Shown here piece by piece: positions 50,227 through 58,724 of a DNA stretch of 64,000 bases. Within the stretch, counting starts at the first letter, position 1. Every line of letters starts with the position of its first letter. The notes below the pieces were generated by a model. That model was given only the letters and a program-made list of their open reading frames with translations, did not search any database and was not told the origin of the DNA. Made by a program: the position numbers and the translations under genes. The stretch is taken from assembly GCA_947184155.2 (NCBI GenBank), contig CAMXCT020000906.1, positions 124,001 through 188,000 of the forward strand. The letters are read 5' to 3'. Source of the DNA: Cladocopium goreaui. Taxonomy: Eukaryota; Sar; Dinophyceae; Suessiales; Symbiodiniaceae.

Positions 50227-51561
50227 TTACGCCGCTGCTGAACTTGCGGAAGACATTTTTAGCCTCTCTGTGGTAAGCCACGATGAAATCCACTGCCATC
50301 GCACATGCAGAATTGCGATAGCCGTCGCTGCCAGATGGTCAATTTCTGTGTCAGACATCTCAAATTCATAAAAACACAATGTGGTACGCCAAGACATCTT
50401 CTCGATCTCTGCATCCTCCGTTTCATTCTTTCCAGCTCTGGGACGCAACCACTTCTTCAATGCTTCAATGGCATCTAGGATCTTGTCTGCTTGCAAACCA
50501 TATTTGCAATGGTCACCATCTTCATCACCTTGGTGAAACCATCCAGCGTCAACGTGGCGAAACAGTCCAAGCACACGATCTGAATTAGCGAAGTTAAAGG
50601 CCGCTTCCTTTGAGCGCTCCCAACACTTGTGCTCAGCACGCTGCCTGTCTAGCTGACCGATGCGTTGAAGAGGCAGCATGTTGTGCACCAGTCGCAGCAA
50701 ATCTTGCACCACTCGAAACACATGAGGCTCCCGATTGACGTCAGGAATTTGCGCGCTTCGATGTGCTCTTCTTGATTTCTTGGCTCTTGTTTTTTCATAT
50801 GGCATCATTTGCTGCGAGCTTTCACGCTGCTCGTAGGTCACCGCCTGAGGACGATCTGGCCTTTGTGGTCGCGAAAAAAAACCACGCTGTCCCTGCACCA
50901 CCCGAAACTGCGACGTCAAATCGTCGAGACTCTGCTTCATCATGGAGTCTTGCCACTGACCCAAATTCAAACCAGACAAGATAGCTCCTACAGCTTCACG
51001 ACACACTTCACCCCAGGAGTCTTGGGCAATTCTGTCCCAAAAAATTGTGGCAATGTGTCCACTTGGATGCAGACAGCTTGTAATCTCAAACACTTCAGAC
51101 GAAGCATTCTGCGATGCTGCCGCCAAGTTTGCACCATGTCTTTTGCAGATGCCAATAGTTTCTTCTCCACGCAACATCAACAACTTCTTTGGTGCAGCCA
51201 AGATAAACAAATGCCATTGATCAGAAGCATCCTCTTTGGGACTGCATTTCACCAACACTTCCACCTCAGAAGCGAGATCAGTTCGTGTCAGTCTGCATAC
51301 CAATAAACTGGACACTTCTAAGAGCTCTGGACAAATTGTCGTGCCCCATTGATTGATTTCCCGAGGTGGTGGTGGATCATCTGCCCCACTTCTTGATTTC
51401 ATGCTTGCATCTGTGGATGGCGCATTGACAGCTGCTGCACCACGCACTTCGGCTGCAGATGTCCTTGGCAACAAATTTTGGGTGAAAGGATACGGAAAGT
51501 TCGCCTCCTTGTCTCCCGTCTCAGGCTTCACTTGACGAATCTCCCTTTCCAGCTCTTGCAA
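50227..51561 (-). CDS. Unknown protein of about 390-440 aa
   Basis: The frame has 444 codons from TTG at 51561, with the first ATG at 51402; the N-terminus is uncertain and may lie in an upstream exon. A proline-rich start (DDPPPPREINQWG) is followed by a mixed alpha/beta region (VSSLLVCRLTRTDLASEVEVLVK, WHLFILAAPKKLLMLRGEETIG). A basic segment (YEKTRAKKSRRAHRSA) follows, then a helical C-terminus (RVVQDLLRLVHNMLPLQRIGQLDRQ). No family recognised. It sits between the kinase-like gene and a hairpin pair on the same strand. Confidence 0.5.
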   Translation of the reverse strand: MQELEREIRQVKPETGDKEANFPYPFTQNLLPRTSAAEVRGAAAVNAPSTDASMKSRSGADDPPPPREINQWGTTICPELLEVSSLLVCRLTRTDLASEVEVLVKCSPKEDASDQWHLFILAAPKKLLMLRGEETIGICKRHGANLAAASQNASSEVFEITSCLHPSGHIATIFWDRIAQDSWGEVCREAVGAILSGLNLGQWQDSMMKQSLDDLTSQFRVVQGQRGFFSRPQRPDRPQAVTYEQRESSQQMMPYEKTRAKKSRRAHRSAQIPDVNREPHVFRVVQDLLRLVHNMLPLQRIGQLDRQRAEHKCWERSKEAAFNFANSDRVLGLFRHVDAGWFHQGDEDGDHCKYGLQADKILDAIEALKKWLRPRAGKNETEDAEIEKMSWRTTLCFYEFEMSDTEIDHLAATAIAILHVRWQWISSWLTTERLKMSSASSAAA

Positions 51562-51652
51562 ATAAGATGGACTTGCCGATGGAAACCTCCGCGCACGTTG
51601 TCAAGAGGTCTGGGTACTTGCTATACCATTAGAGCTAAGTAAAGACACACGC

Positions 51653-52633
51653 TCATATGTAAAGATGTGAGAAGACATCATATGAGAAGTAACTGTCAAC
51701 AGGCGAAAATGAAAAGCATAACCATATTATGCTATACCATATGCTACCAAGACACGTCCAGCGTTCTTGGCCCATTGTGTCAGTCACCAAAGCTCCGCGT
51801 ATCAAAGTTTGCACTTTTTCATACGGAGCTTGCCAGCCATGGGCGATCGCATCCCTTTGGTGGGGCTGCATCAGGTTGTGATCTTGGTTGACCATCGTCT
51901 GCACAATCTTTTTGAAAGCACCTCCAATGTTTACATGCTCTGTTTTGTCTCGCAGTCCATCCAGATCGCAAAATACCCAGACTGGAGCTGAATGTGGCTC
52001 CCTTCCTTCTGCCAGGCCGACATTATCAATCTTGGCATCCCAAGGTATCACTTCCTGATGCACGAACCGGAACAGCAGACGCAAAATCTCGACCTGCATC
52101 TGAACATAGGATTCCCATGCCTGAGGCGTGCATTGCATTGTCGTGAAGAATGATGTCAATTTCGATTTGCCGGTGAAGATCAACTTCTCTGCAAGCAGGA
52201 TAGATGCGTCACCGTCTCGCAGTGAAGAATCTCCTGTGAAAAAATCACCATGTATCATACTGGTCTTCTCCAAGAAGATTTGCCCGAAACAATACATCAT
52301 TTCATTCTCCACTTTGTCTTTGTACTTGTCAAATCTATGCTGCTCTTCTCCCCACTCACGCTTGGTTCTGGCATCTGTATTCATCTTGACTACAAAATTG
52401 TAGTTGTCAAGCATGAACACATCTTTGAAGGCGCCGCTACCACAGCGAGTAACATTGTCTTGGATCGTGATGTCTTTCTGTCTCTGCGTCCTATCCCGGA
52501 GAACCAAAACAATGGTAGCACATTTAATCTTCTCTTGGCTTTTTCTTTTTTGAATTTTGACCCAATCCGTCTCAGTGACCTGCAGCCGCCCTCTCACCAG
52601 CTGGAAGTCTCTATACGTAGCCACAGTGGACAT
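51653..52633 (-). CDS. Protein kinase-fold protein, divergent (possibly pseudokinase)
   Basis: The frame is open to 52738, but the first ATG is at 52633 (MSTVATYRDFQLVRG), giving about 326 aa. A glycine-loop-like CGSGAFKDVFML (about 65) is followed by FVVKMN with a possible ATP-binding lysine. Later, FVHQEVIPWDAKIDNVGLAEG resembles the catalytic loop (HRDxKxxN), with D and N kept but HR replaced by PW. VWVFCDLDGLRD resembles DFG with DLD in its place. These are features of a kinase fold with altered catalytic motifs. Substrate unknown. A 72-bp hairpin lies immediately upstream. Confidence 0.6.
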   Translation of the reverse strand: MSTVATYRDFQLVRGRLQVTETDWVKIQKRKSQEKIKCATIVLVLRDRTQRQKDITIQDNVTRCGSGAFKDVFMLDNYNFVVKMNTDARTKREWGEEQHRFDKYKDKVENEMMYCFGQIFLEKTSMIHGDFFTGDSSLRDGDASILLAEKLIFTGKSKLTSFFTTMQCTPQAWESYVQMQVEILRLLFRFVHQEVIPWDAKIDNVGLAEGREPHSAPVWVFCDLDGLRDKTEHVNIGGAFKKIVQTMVNQDHNLMQPHQRDAIAHGWQAPYEKVQTLIRGALVTDTMGQERWTCLGSIWYSIIWLCFSFSPVDSYFSYDVFSHLYI

Positions 52634-52752
52634 GGCAGTGATCGAGCGGGTCGTCGAAGCACGTGTTGCAGCTTCAAGTGATAACACATTGATAACATGT
52701 TGATACAAATCATTGATGTGAAAGAAGTGTAATGTCACCGAAAAACAAAGGA

Positions 52753-52824
52753 GTCACACGTGCCTGAACCGCACCCGCCTTTCAGACAGTTCCGGTTAAG
52801 ACAGGCCGTTCCAGCACGTGTGAC
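52753..52824. repeat. Hairpin 15 with long outer arms
   Basis: The perfect outer arms GTCACACGTGC / GCACGTGTGAC (11 bp) and inner GCCT / AGGC enclose the core TCAGACAGTTCCGGTT. It ends about 120 bp before the kinase-like gene's ATG. Confidence 0.85.
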
Positions 52825-53251
52825 AATGTAGATGTATGACATGTATGGCAGAAATGGAAATTACAACTGCAGCTTGAGCTAAAACAATGATAGAAATTAT
52901 TATTGACAAGCTTGAGCCGGGATGAAGACAAATAGCTCTTGCTGCCTTCAACAACTGCAAGTGTTCATGCTGCCACAGCCATGATCCCTGAAGCAAGTGT
53001 GCACCGTTTTTTCCAGATGCCAACAGGCGCACAGAAGAAGCAAAACACCACAGACATTTCCAAGCCTTTGATATCTTGGGGGCTGCAGCACCAGAGTGGC
53101 TTATGCCTTAGACATTCACAAGACTAGCTGCGCCTTGGTTGACATAAGTAAAGCAATCAATCATGGCAGCAGCCGAATGTGCGAATACGTCTGGACGTTT
53201 TCCGCGCAGGTTTTGCGCATGCATAGGTGAAACGATCTGCAACCTAAGTCC

Positions 53252-53300
53252 GCAACAGATGCGGCACGCTCAGACAGTTCTGGTTGCATGCCGCTGTTGC
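53252..53300. repeat. TCAGACAGTTCTGGTT hairpin 16
   Basis: GCAACA-(gat)-GCGGCA-c-GC / GC-a-TGCCGC-TGTTGC; 14 pairs around the exact core. Confidence 0.88.
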
Positions 53301-53361
53301 TTTGACAGATACCTGCCACCTTTCAATGCGAAAGTATACCTATTTTCACATAATTCCCAAA

Positions 53362-53400
53362 CAGTAGCAACACGCTCAGACAGCTCTGGTTGCATGCTAC
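53362..53400. repeat. Hairpin 17
   Basis: AGTAGCA / TGCTACT perfect outer arms plus GC/GC; core TCAGACAGCTCTGGTT; 20 bp after the stop of the gene ending at 53420. Confidence 0.85.
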
Positions 53401-53419
53401 TACTGCCTGGGCGTGAAAG

Positions 53420-54407
53420 TTACAAGTTGCAAGATGACAACCAGTCCTCAATCTCACTTGGAATCTGGCGAGTCATTTTCCCATCTTCATCTGTCTGTGC
53501 CCATTGCCTCACACCCTTCGAAGATGACGTGCAATGCAAATCAAAATTTGCTAACGAGCGATAATATTTCAAACACTGCAAGCAATCAGCTTGCCCGGCA
53601 TATAGATATTCATATTCCTCTTGTCTTTCTGGCGTCATCTTTCGTTTCTTTTTGTGCTTGGTATCAAGTTCTGGACAATGAGGTGCAGCACTGCATTGCT
53701 CCAATTTCTCATAAGCTTGTATGGAACTTGCTGAGTCACTTTGGACGCTTGATTCTGAATTGCATCTCGCAGCGTGGATTCTTTTCCCAGGAGCCTGTGA
53801 CGGTGCATGTGGCAGCTTTGACCAAAAAGTAGGTTTTCCACTGCTGCTGGCAGTTGCGTCATTACACAATGCTCGCCACCCTTCCAGATCTCTTGCAATC
53901 ATGTTCAAGCGTGTTGCATATCGTGCAGAAGCATTGACGGCTATGTCCTGTATCTTTCGTTCAACTTCGAAAAGAGAAACATCTCGAGGAGACATCTGTT
54001 TTGCCCCAAGCAGCATGAGGAGGTATCGAAACTTTGCGAGAAGAAGACAAGCGCTTTCATGTTCTTCCACATGCAACCAAATCTGCATACTCCAGCATTA
54101 GCCCCTGCAATTCCCGCAAGTTTTCTTCGATGCGATCATGTCCACGATTTCCGGACCATTGGATCAGTCGCTGAGCGGCTTTTTCCACCTCTGGGAGTGT
54201 GGCATCGTCAATGTCAGACTCAACATTCAATTCCCGCAGCAACGCCTGGAATTTCAACTTTTGAAACTCTGCCAAAGTTCTTTGTGCTGTTGCAACATTG
54301 CCTCCATGGTTGCATCCAAGCAAGGTTCTAGTTACCACTGACGCTCTACTACCCTGTCTTTTTGCTGTTCCAACATTGCGTCCATGGCTTTTTCCAAACA
54401 ATTCCAA
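53420..54407 (-). CDS. Unknown protein with C-terminal CLxC...RQWA...WL domain, paralogue 1
   Basis: Two overlapping frames: 54407-54057 (MELFGKSHGRNVG, then LAEFQKLKFQALLRELNVESDIDDATLPEVEKAAQRLIQW) and 54088-53420 (222 aa). The first has clear helical coding character and then ends 30 bp into the second, so the gene probably uses both, through an intron or a frameshift near 54060-54100. The C-terminus YLYAGQADCLQCLKYYRSLANF, then RQWAQT, then IPSEIEDWLSSC is shared with the protein at 55245-55850. The missing second cysteine pair (CTSSSKG against CVSCGKT) suggests weakened metal binding. Function unknown. Confidence 0.5.
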
Positions 54408-54708
54408 ACAAGCTTCTAGTTACCAAAGTCCACATGTTTTGGCTGCTTCAATGTGGTATCACTTCTCCAACAGCACAGGTTGTAGCAATCACTGCTTGAG
54501 CCATAGTACCGGATCGGACGCTGAAAAGCTATCAGATCCAAAGCTTGCAAGACCACAATTCAAACACCTCCAAAGATGCAGCCTGAGTTGCAAGCAGAGC
54601 TGTTGCCGTGCAACCACCATCTCCCAGAAGACCACCAAAGCAGACGAAAGAAAGTTCGCACATTGCCAATATGCTGGCAGCGACGACAAGAATGAATCGG
54701 TTCAAGAT

Positions 54709-54767
54709 AAGAGAGATGAATTGCTTGACGGCATCATTGAGATGCCGTCAAGCAATTCATCTCTCTT
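54709..54767. repeat. Perfect 27-bp inverted repeat with 5-nt loop
   Basis: The left arm starts AAGAGAGATGAATTGC and ends GACGGCATC; the loop is ATTGA; the right arm is its exact reverse complement. It lies in a gene-free stretch (54408-55244) downstream of the 205-aa gene, where I see nothing else. Confidence 0.9.
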
Positions 54768-55244
54768 CTCTTTAACTGGACTTTTCTGAGATGGAGGCCA
54801 GTGTCAGTGACAATTTAGTCCAGGGACCTGTGTGTTGAAAGTGCAAACCAAAGAAAGTTGGCAAATGGCAACAGCATGACGAAGTCAACAAACCCATGTT
54901 TTTATCTCATTCAATGTACCGCTCTGAAAAACTGCCACTGCATTGTAAACAGGTTTCTGAGCGCAGCGCGTGAGATTGCCATGCTTTCTCCTCCTAAACT
55001 GCACAACTTCAAGCAACCATGTAGGCTTCGTGACCACAATAAATGCAAAATGCTCCATCAACTTTTTTTGACGACCAAACAATGTAGACACCATGAAGGT
55101 GATGCAACTGCATTCATCGATTTTCTCCCTTTCTGCCACTCGATCCCTGTACCATCAAAGCACTCTGAAACTGCTACATCACCTTTCAGGTGAGAGCATG
55201 TGTTGTAACTCACACGGCAACATCATACTAGAACAACCAGCACA

Positions 55245-55850
55245 CTACAAATCGTGTGCTTGAAGCCAAGCTTCAACATCCAATGGTATATCAACAGCCT
55301 GTCTCCGGCGTCTGCTCCTGCTCGTCGTGGCCCATTGACGGGCCGTTTTTCCGCAGGACACACATTTCACATTAAATCCTTCAATCGAACTATAAAATTC
55401 CATGCAAGTCAGGCAATGAGCTTGAGCAGCATACAGAAACATGTACTCCATTTTTTTTCGACTGTCAAGACTTCCATGTTTCGCCTCGAAATCGTCAATA
55501 TGAGGCGCCAAGGAACATGCTGGTGCACCGTTGTCTGCTTGTGGCTGTTGTTGAGATGAAGTTCCTGCACCTGTCTGGTGCTCAGCACCATTGCCCGTTC
55601 CTGCATTCCAGTCTGGTGGCAGCTTTCTCACCAATTCGTCCCACGCATTGTTGAAGCGCTGATTGAATGCATTGCACGCTTCCTTCTTGTCATCATCCAC
55701 ACATTTGTCAAGGTGATTTTTGCGCAACAACTCCTTCCGCCGGATCTTCAAGATTTGAAAGTCTTCAAACGTAACAGCATACCAACTAGATTTCTGCAGC
55801 TGCAAAACTTCAAGTAACCAACTGATCTCAGCGGTAGCAGCACTCCACAT
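55245..55850 (-). CDS. Unknown protein with C-terminal CLxC...CVSC...RQWA...WL domain, paralogue 2
   Basis: The frame runs from 55862 (GTG) with the ATG at 55850 (MWSAATAEISWLLEVLQLQ), about 201 aa. An N-terminal helical region (FEDFQILKIRRKELLRKNHLDK, FNQRFNNAWDELVRKLPPDW) is followed by a Gln/Gly-rich linker. The C-terminal domain reads YMFLYAAQAHCLTCMEFYSSIEGFNVKCVSCGKTARQWATT, then IPLDVEAWLQAHDL. Two C-x-x-C pairs suggest a zinc ribbon. It matches the C-terminus of the gene 1.5 kb downstream on the same strand, so the two are tandem paralogues. Family not recognised. Confidence 0.55.
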   Translation of the reverse strand: MWSAATAEISWLLEVLQLQKSSWYAVTFEDFQILKIRRKELLRKNHLDKCVDDDKKEACNAFNQRFNNAWDELVRKLPPDWNAGTGNGAEHQTGAGTSSQQQPQADNGAPACSLAPHIDDFEAKHGSLDSRKKMEYMFLYAAQAHCLTCMEFYSSIEGFNVKCVSCGKTARQWATTSRSRRRRQAVDIPLDVEAWLQAHDL

Positions 55851-55952
55851 GGCCAAGGCCACAGACGAATTTCAAGTAAGCAACTTTCAATCAGTTTCGG
55901 TTAAGGAAGCAGCAATGTCTGAAAACCTGTGCTAATTTGAAAGCAAGCACCA

Positions 55953-55976
55953 CCCTTCGGACAGTTCCGGTTAGGG
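55953..55976. repeat. Hairpin 18, variant core
   Basis: CCCT / AGGG around TCGGACAGTTCCGGTT. The core's inner stem is CGGA/TCCG in place of CAGA/TCTG. Confidence 0.75.
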
Positions 55977-56049
55977 CAGCTACAATGTGACAACATATGG
56001 CAACATGAGCAATGTCTGAAAACCTGTGCTAATTTGAAAGCATGCACCA

Positions 56050-56073
56050 CCCTTCGGACAGTTCCGGTTAGGG
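56050..56073. repeat. Hairpin 19, variant core
   Basis: Tandem copy of hairpin 18 with the same CGGA/TCCG inner stem. Confidence 0.75.
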
Positions 56074-56376
56074 CAGCCACAATGTGACAACATATGGCAA
56101 CATGTAAGCGAATGTTGAGTTCAAATATGATGTCTATCACTTTCCAATTGAGCAGCAGTGGGAAGCGGCTGGAAAAGACTCATCGCCATATGATAACTGC
56201 TGCTCATGATGGCACAAACACTTATGCAAGGCAAACTTATCGGAGCGCGCCTTTTTCCAGACAACCGACAGCTTGAGATGTCGCTTGAGATGTCCAACAG
56301 TTCCGTAGCACCAACAATAAAGAAATAAAGATATGTGAACCTATTTGCACCAATTTTGTCTGCCAGACAAGCGACT

Positions 56377-56412
56377 GCAATCTTGCTCAGACAGTTCTGG
56401 TTGCAAAATTGC
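56377..56412. repeat. TCAGACAGTTCTGGTT hairpin 20
   Basis: GCAAT-c-TTGC / GCAA-a-ATTGC around the exact core; about 220 bp after the stop of the 121-aa frame. Confidence 0.85.
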
Positions 56413-56484
56413 AACTTCTTTAAAAAAAAGGTATCTGCTACACCTGACAATAGGCAACTTTGTCTCTGAACGAACTCTTGCTGG

Positions 56485-56486
<2 letters not shown>

Positions 56487-56515
<29 letters not shown>

Positions 56516-56622
56516 CTTGTTCTTGTTCTTGTTCTTGTTCTTGTTGTTCTTGTTCTTGTTCTTGTTGTTGTTGTTGTTGTTGTCGTTGTTCTTGTTCTTG
56601 TTCTTGTTGTTGTTGTTGTTGT
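56487..56622. repeat. GTT/CTT trinucleotide microsatellite
   Basis: Runs of TTG and TTC in three blocks with one TCG. Long Q/E, T/R or V/L peptides in three frames are artefacts. Confidence 0.9.
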
Positions 56623-56629
56623 TGAACCT

Positions 56630-56995
56630 TTAAATGATGCCATGACATTCAGCATCAATCGTGTACAAAAGCGTCCCATCCGACGCCCGCCCCTCAGCTT
56701 CCAAGGGACCAAAGTACTGATACCATCCCTCGCCGATGGCTCTCAGCTTCTCCAGCACCTGAAGACACGCAAACAAACAGTTACCGAACATGCCATGGAT
56801 GCATTTATTTCGAAAAGATTTCTCTTTGCCGTCAAAATACAACCAAATGGGTGATGCCATGCGTAGTAAATGTAACCTTGTGCGCTCCGATCTCCTTGAT
56901 GTGCCCTCCTTTAAGATCCGTGTCGTGGCAGCGCTGGATGGCCTGCATTTGTGGCTCAAATGGATGCGTTTGAAATGCAAACAAAGAATTGACAT
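56630..56995 (-). CDS. Unknown protein fragment related to the 37.7-38.6-kb pseudogene
   Basis: 121 codons from ATG at 56995. The C-terminal half, CLQVLEKLRAIGEGWYQYFGPL, then GTLLYTIDAECHGII, resembles NVLEKVRPGEFRWYGFLAP, then GRLLYQIID, in the pseudogene. The N-terminal half (HFKRIHLSHKCRPSSAATT) is weak and may not be exonic. No domain recognised. It could be the last exon of a longer gene whose upstream part I cannot see. Confidence 0.4.
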   Translation of the reverse strand: MSILCLHFKRIHLSHKCRPSSAATTRILKEGTSRRSERTRLHLLRMASPIWLYFDGKEKSFRNKCIHGMFGNCLFACLQVLEKLRAIGEGWYQYFGPLEAEGRASDGTLLYTIDAECHGII

Positions 56996-57061
56996 TCCAG
57001 CTCAAAATGTGGCAACGAAAGACGACCCGTGTCCGGGCCTCTAAAGCAGTACTTTTCAGAC

Positions 57062-57690
57062 CCTTTCATTTTGGTTTATTCATTCAATCACTTGTTTCAT
57101 TCTACTGATGTCCATTCATTGTTTGTGGTTTTGGTAGTGGTTTGAATGCCAGACTCAGACCAGATCAGGTTACAAATTCAACTGTCAATTGAATCAAATT
57201 AACCAACAGCATGATGAACGACATAATTGATTGATTTGTAGAATCACTTGAACCATGTTGGTGCTTCAAAGCTGCTACACAGCTAAGTTCCAGCTTGTGT
57301 CAACTCAATCATTTGACTTTATAAACTTCCCAGGACTCACTGGTCAGCTGATGCGCCACAACTTAATTTGACTTTGACTTGGATGAGTGTGATGCAGCTT
57401 GCCATGTGGAATTCATGTCCACAAAATGACTCTGAGATTGATTGAAACAGATTCTATTTTGCAACTCAATCAGGCAGGAATAATGATGTTGATGTTGATC
57501 TTCTTCTATGAGCTTGATAAAATTCATCATCTATCATTGATGCAAACTTGTGCATACAAACAGTCACAAACAAAGTAGACTTGCATTGCCACTGACAGGC
57601 ATACTCTACCAGTCTTCTATGCAGGCCCTTTCAAATGATGAGAGGTGTGATGTTATTGTTTTTGCTGATCTAACCAACTGTTAACTAAGC
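57062..57690. other. Spacer without a supported gene
   Basis: AT-rich and unique-looking, with many TCAATCA/TTGATT-type words. I see no gene or clear repeat. Confidence 0.4.
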
Positions 57691-57980
57691 ATGGGTGCAC
57701 CGAGCCTTGCTGCAAAGCATGGCAGGCACACTGCAAAGTGTGGCGTGTATGCTGCAAAGCATGCTAGGAATGCTGCAAAGTGTGGTATGCATGCTGCAAA
57801 GCATGCTAGGAATGCTGCAAAGTGTGGTATGCATGCTGCAAAGCATGCTAGGCATGCTGCAAAGCATGCCAGGCATGCTGCAAAGTGTGGCAGGCATTCT
57901 GCAAAGCATGCTAGGCACGCTGATGCACACTGCAAAGTGTGATATGCATGCTGCAAAGCATGCTAGGACTGCTGCATAGC
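57691..57980. repeat. Minisatellite GCATGCTGCAAAGCATGCTAG
   Basis: About ten imperfect units of 20-30 bp built from ATGCTGCAAAG plus CATGC or TGTGG. GCATGC...GCATGC gives local palindromes. Related words (GGCATGCTGCAAAG) reappear near 58311. The cysteine-rich reading frames are by-products. Confidence 0.85.
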
Positions 57981-58321
57981 ATAGCAAGCATGATAGACAG
58001 GCAGGAATGCATGGATCTACTGCATCTTGTGCTCATTTGAATTCTCAGGAGGTATGCAAGTGGGCTGGTGGTTGTGATGACTAGTCATTCATTCATTCAA
58101 TGCAGTCATGTGCATCCAATACAGTCTTAACCCCTGACTGGCATTAATGTACTGTCTTCTGTGCAGGCCTCTTTGGATGATGACGTGGTGGTGCTTAGAC
58201 CCTCAGTTTTTTTTGCTGAAGTCTAATCATCTGTTAACTATATTCATTATATTTTTCCTCAAAAGCATGGGTCCACCAAGCCTTGCTCACATAATGCTTG
58301 CAAAGCATGGCAGGCATGCTG

Positions 58322-58402
58322 CAAAGGGGAAAGGGGGGAAGGGGGGAGGGGAAGGGGGGGAGGAGGGGAAGGAGGAGGGAGGAGGGGGAGGAGGGGGAAG
58401 GG
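58322..58402. repeat. Purine-rich GGGGAA/GGAGG tract
   Basis: About 80 bp of nearly pure G/A on the plus strand, able in principle to form G-quadruplex or triplex DNA. Confidence 0.8.
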
Positions 58403-58724
58403 CAGGTAATTTTGGACAAACAATCATCGCTGAAATGCTAAAACGCATGATGGAAGTGCTGCAAAGCACAATGTGGGTGCAGCAATGCACAGTATGTAGT
58501 GCTGCAGCAAAACACAAGCTGCAAAGCACAGAGTGTGTGTGTGTGTGTGTTTTTTCCTACACACCTATTTTATGTCTGCAATAGGTCTGTGCCAGCCTTC
58601 AACGACTTTCTCGTTGGTTCCAATGGGTTAGGAATCTTAAGGCCATGAATTGCCGCTGGAAAAAGTGCCATGTCTAGGTCTTACAATTGGAAAATGAAAC
58701 AGCAACAAAAAGAGTCAGCCAAAT

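Larger units (their letters stand above)
55910..56105. repeat. 98-bp tandem duplication containing hairpins 18 and 19
   Basis: AATGTCTGAAAACCTGTGCT to CAATGTGACAACATATGGCA appears twice (from about 55912 and 56010) with few changes. Confidence 0.85.

Noticed and set aside
56121-56854. Poly-Q/E, poly-T/R and poly-V/L ORFs
   Set aside because: All three are readings of one GTT/CTT microsatellite, and a core hairpin lies inside the 175-aa frame.
57685-57987. Cysteine-rich minus-strand ORFs at 57.7-58.0 kb
   Set aside because: They are translations of the ATGCTGCAAAGCATGC minisatellite.
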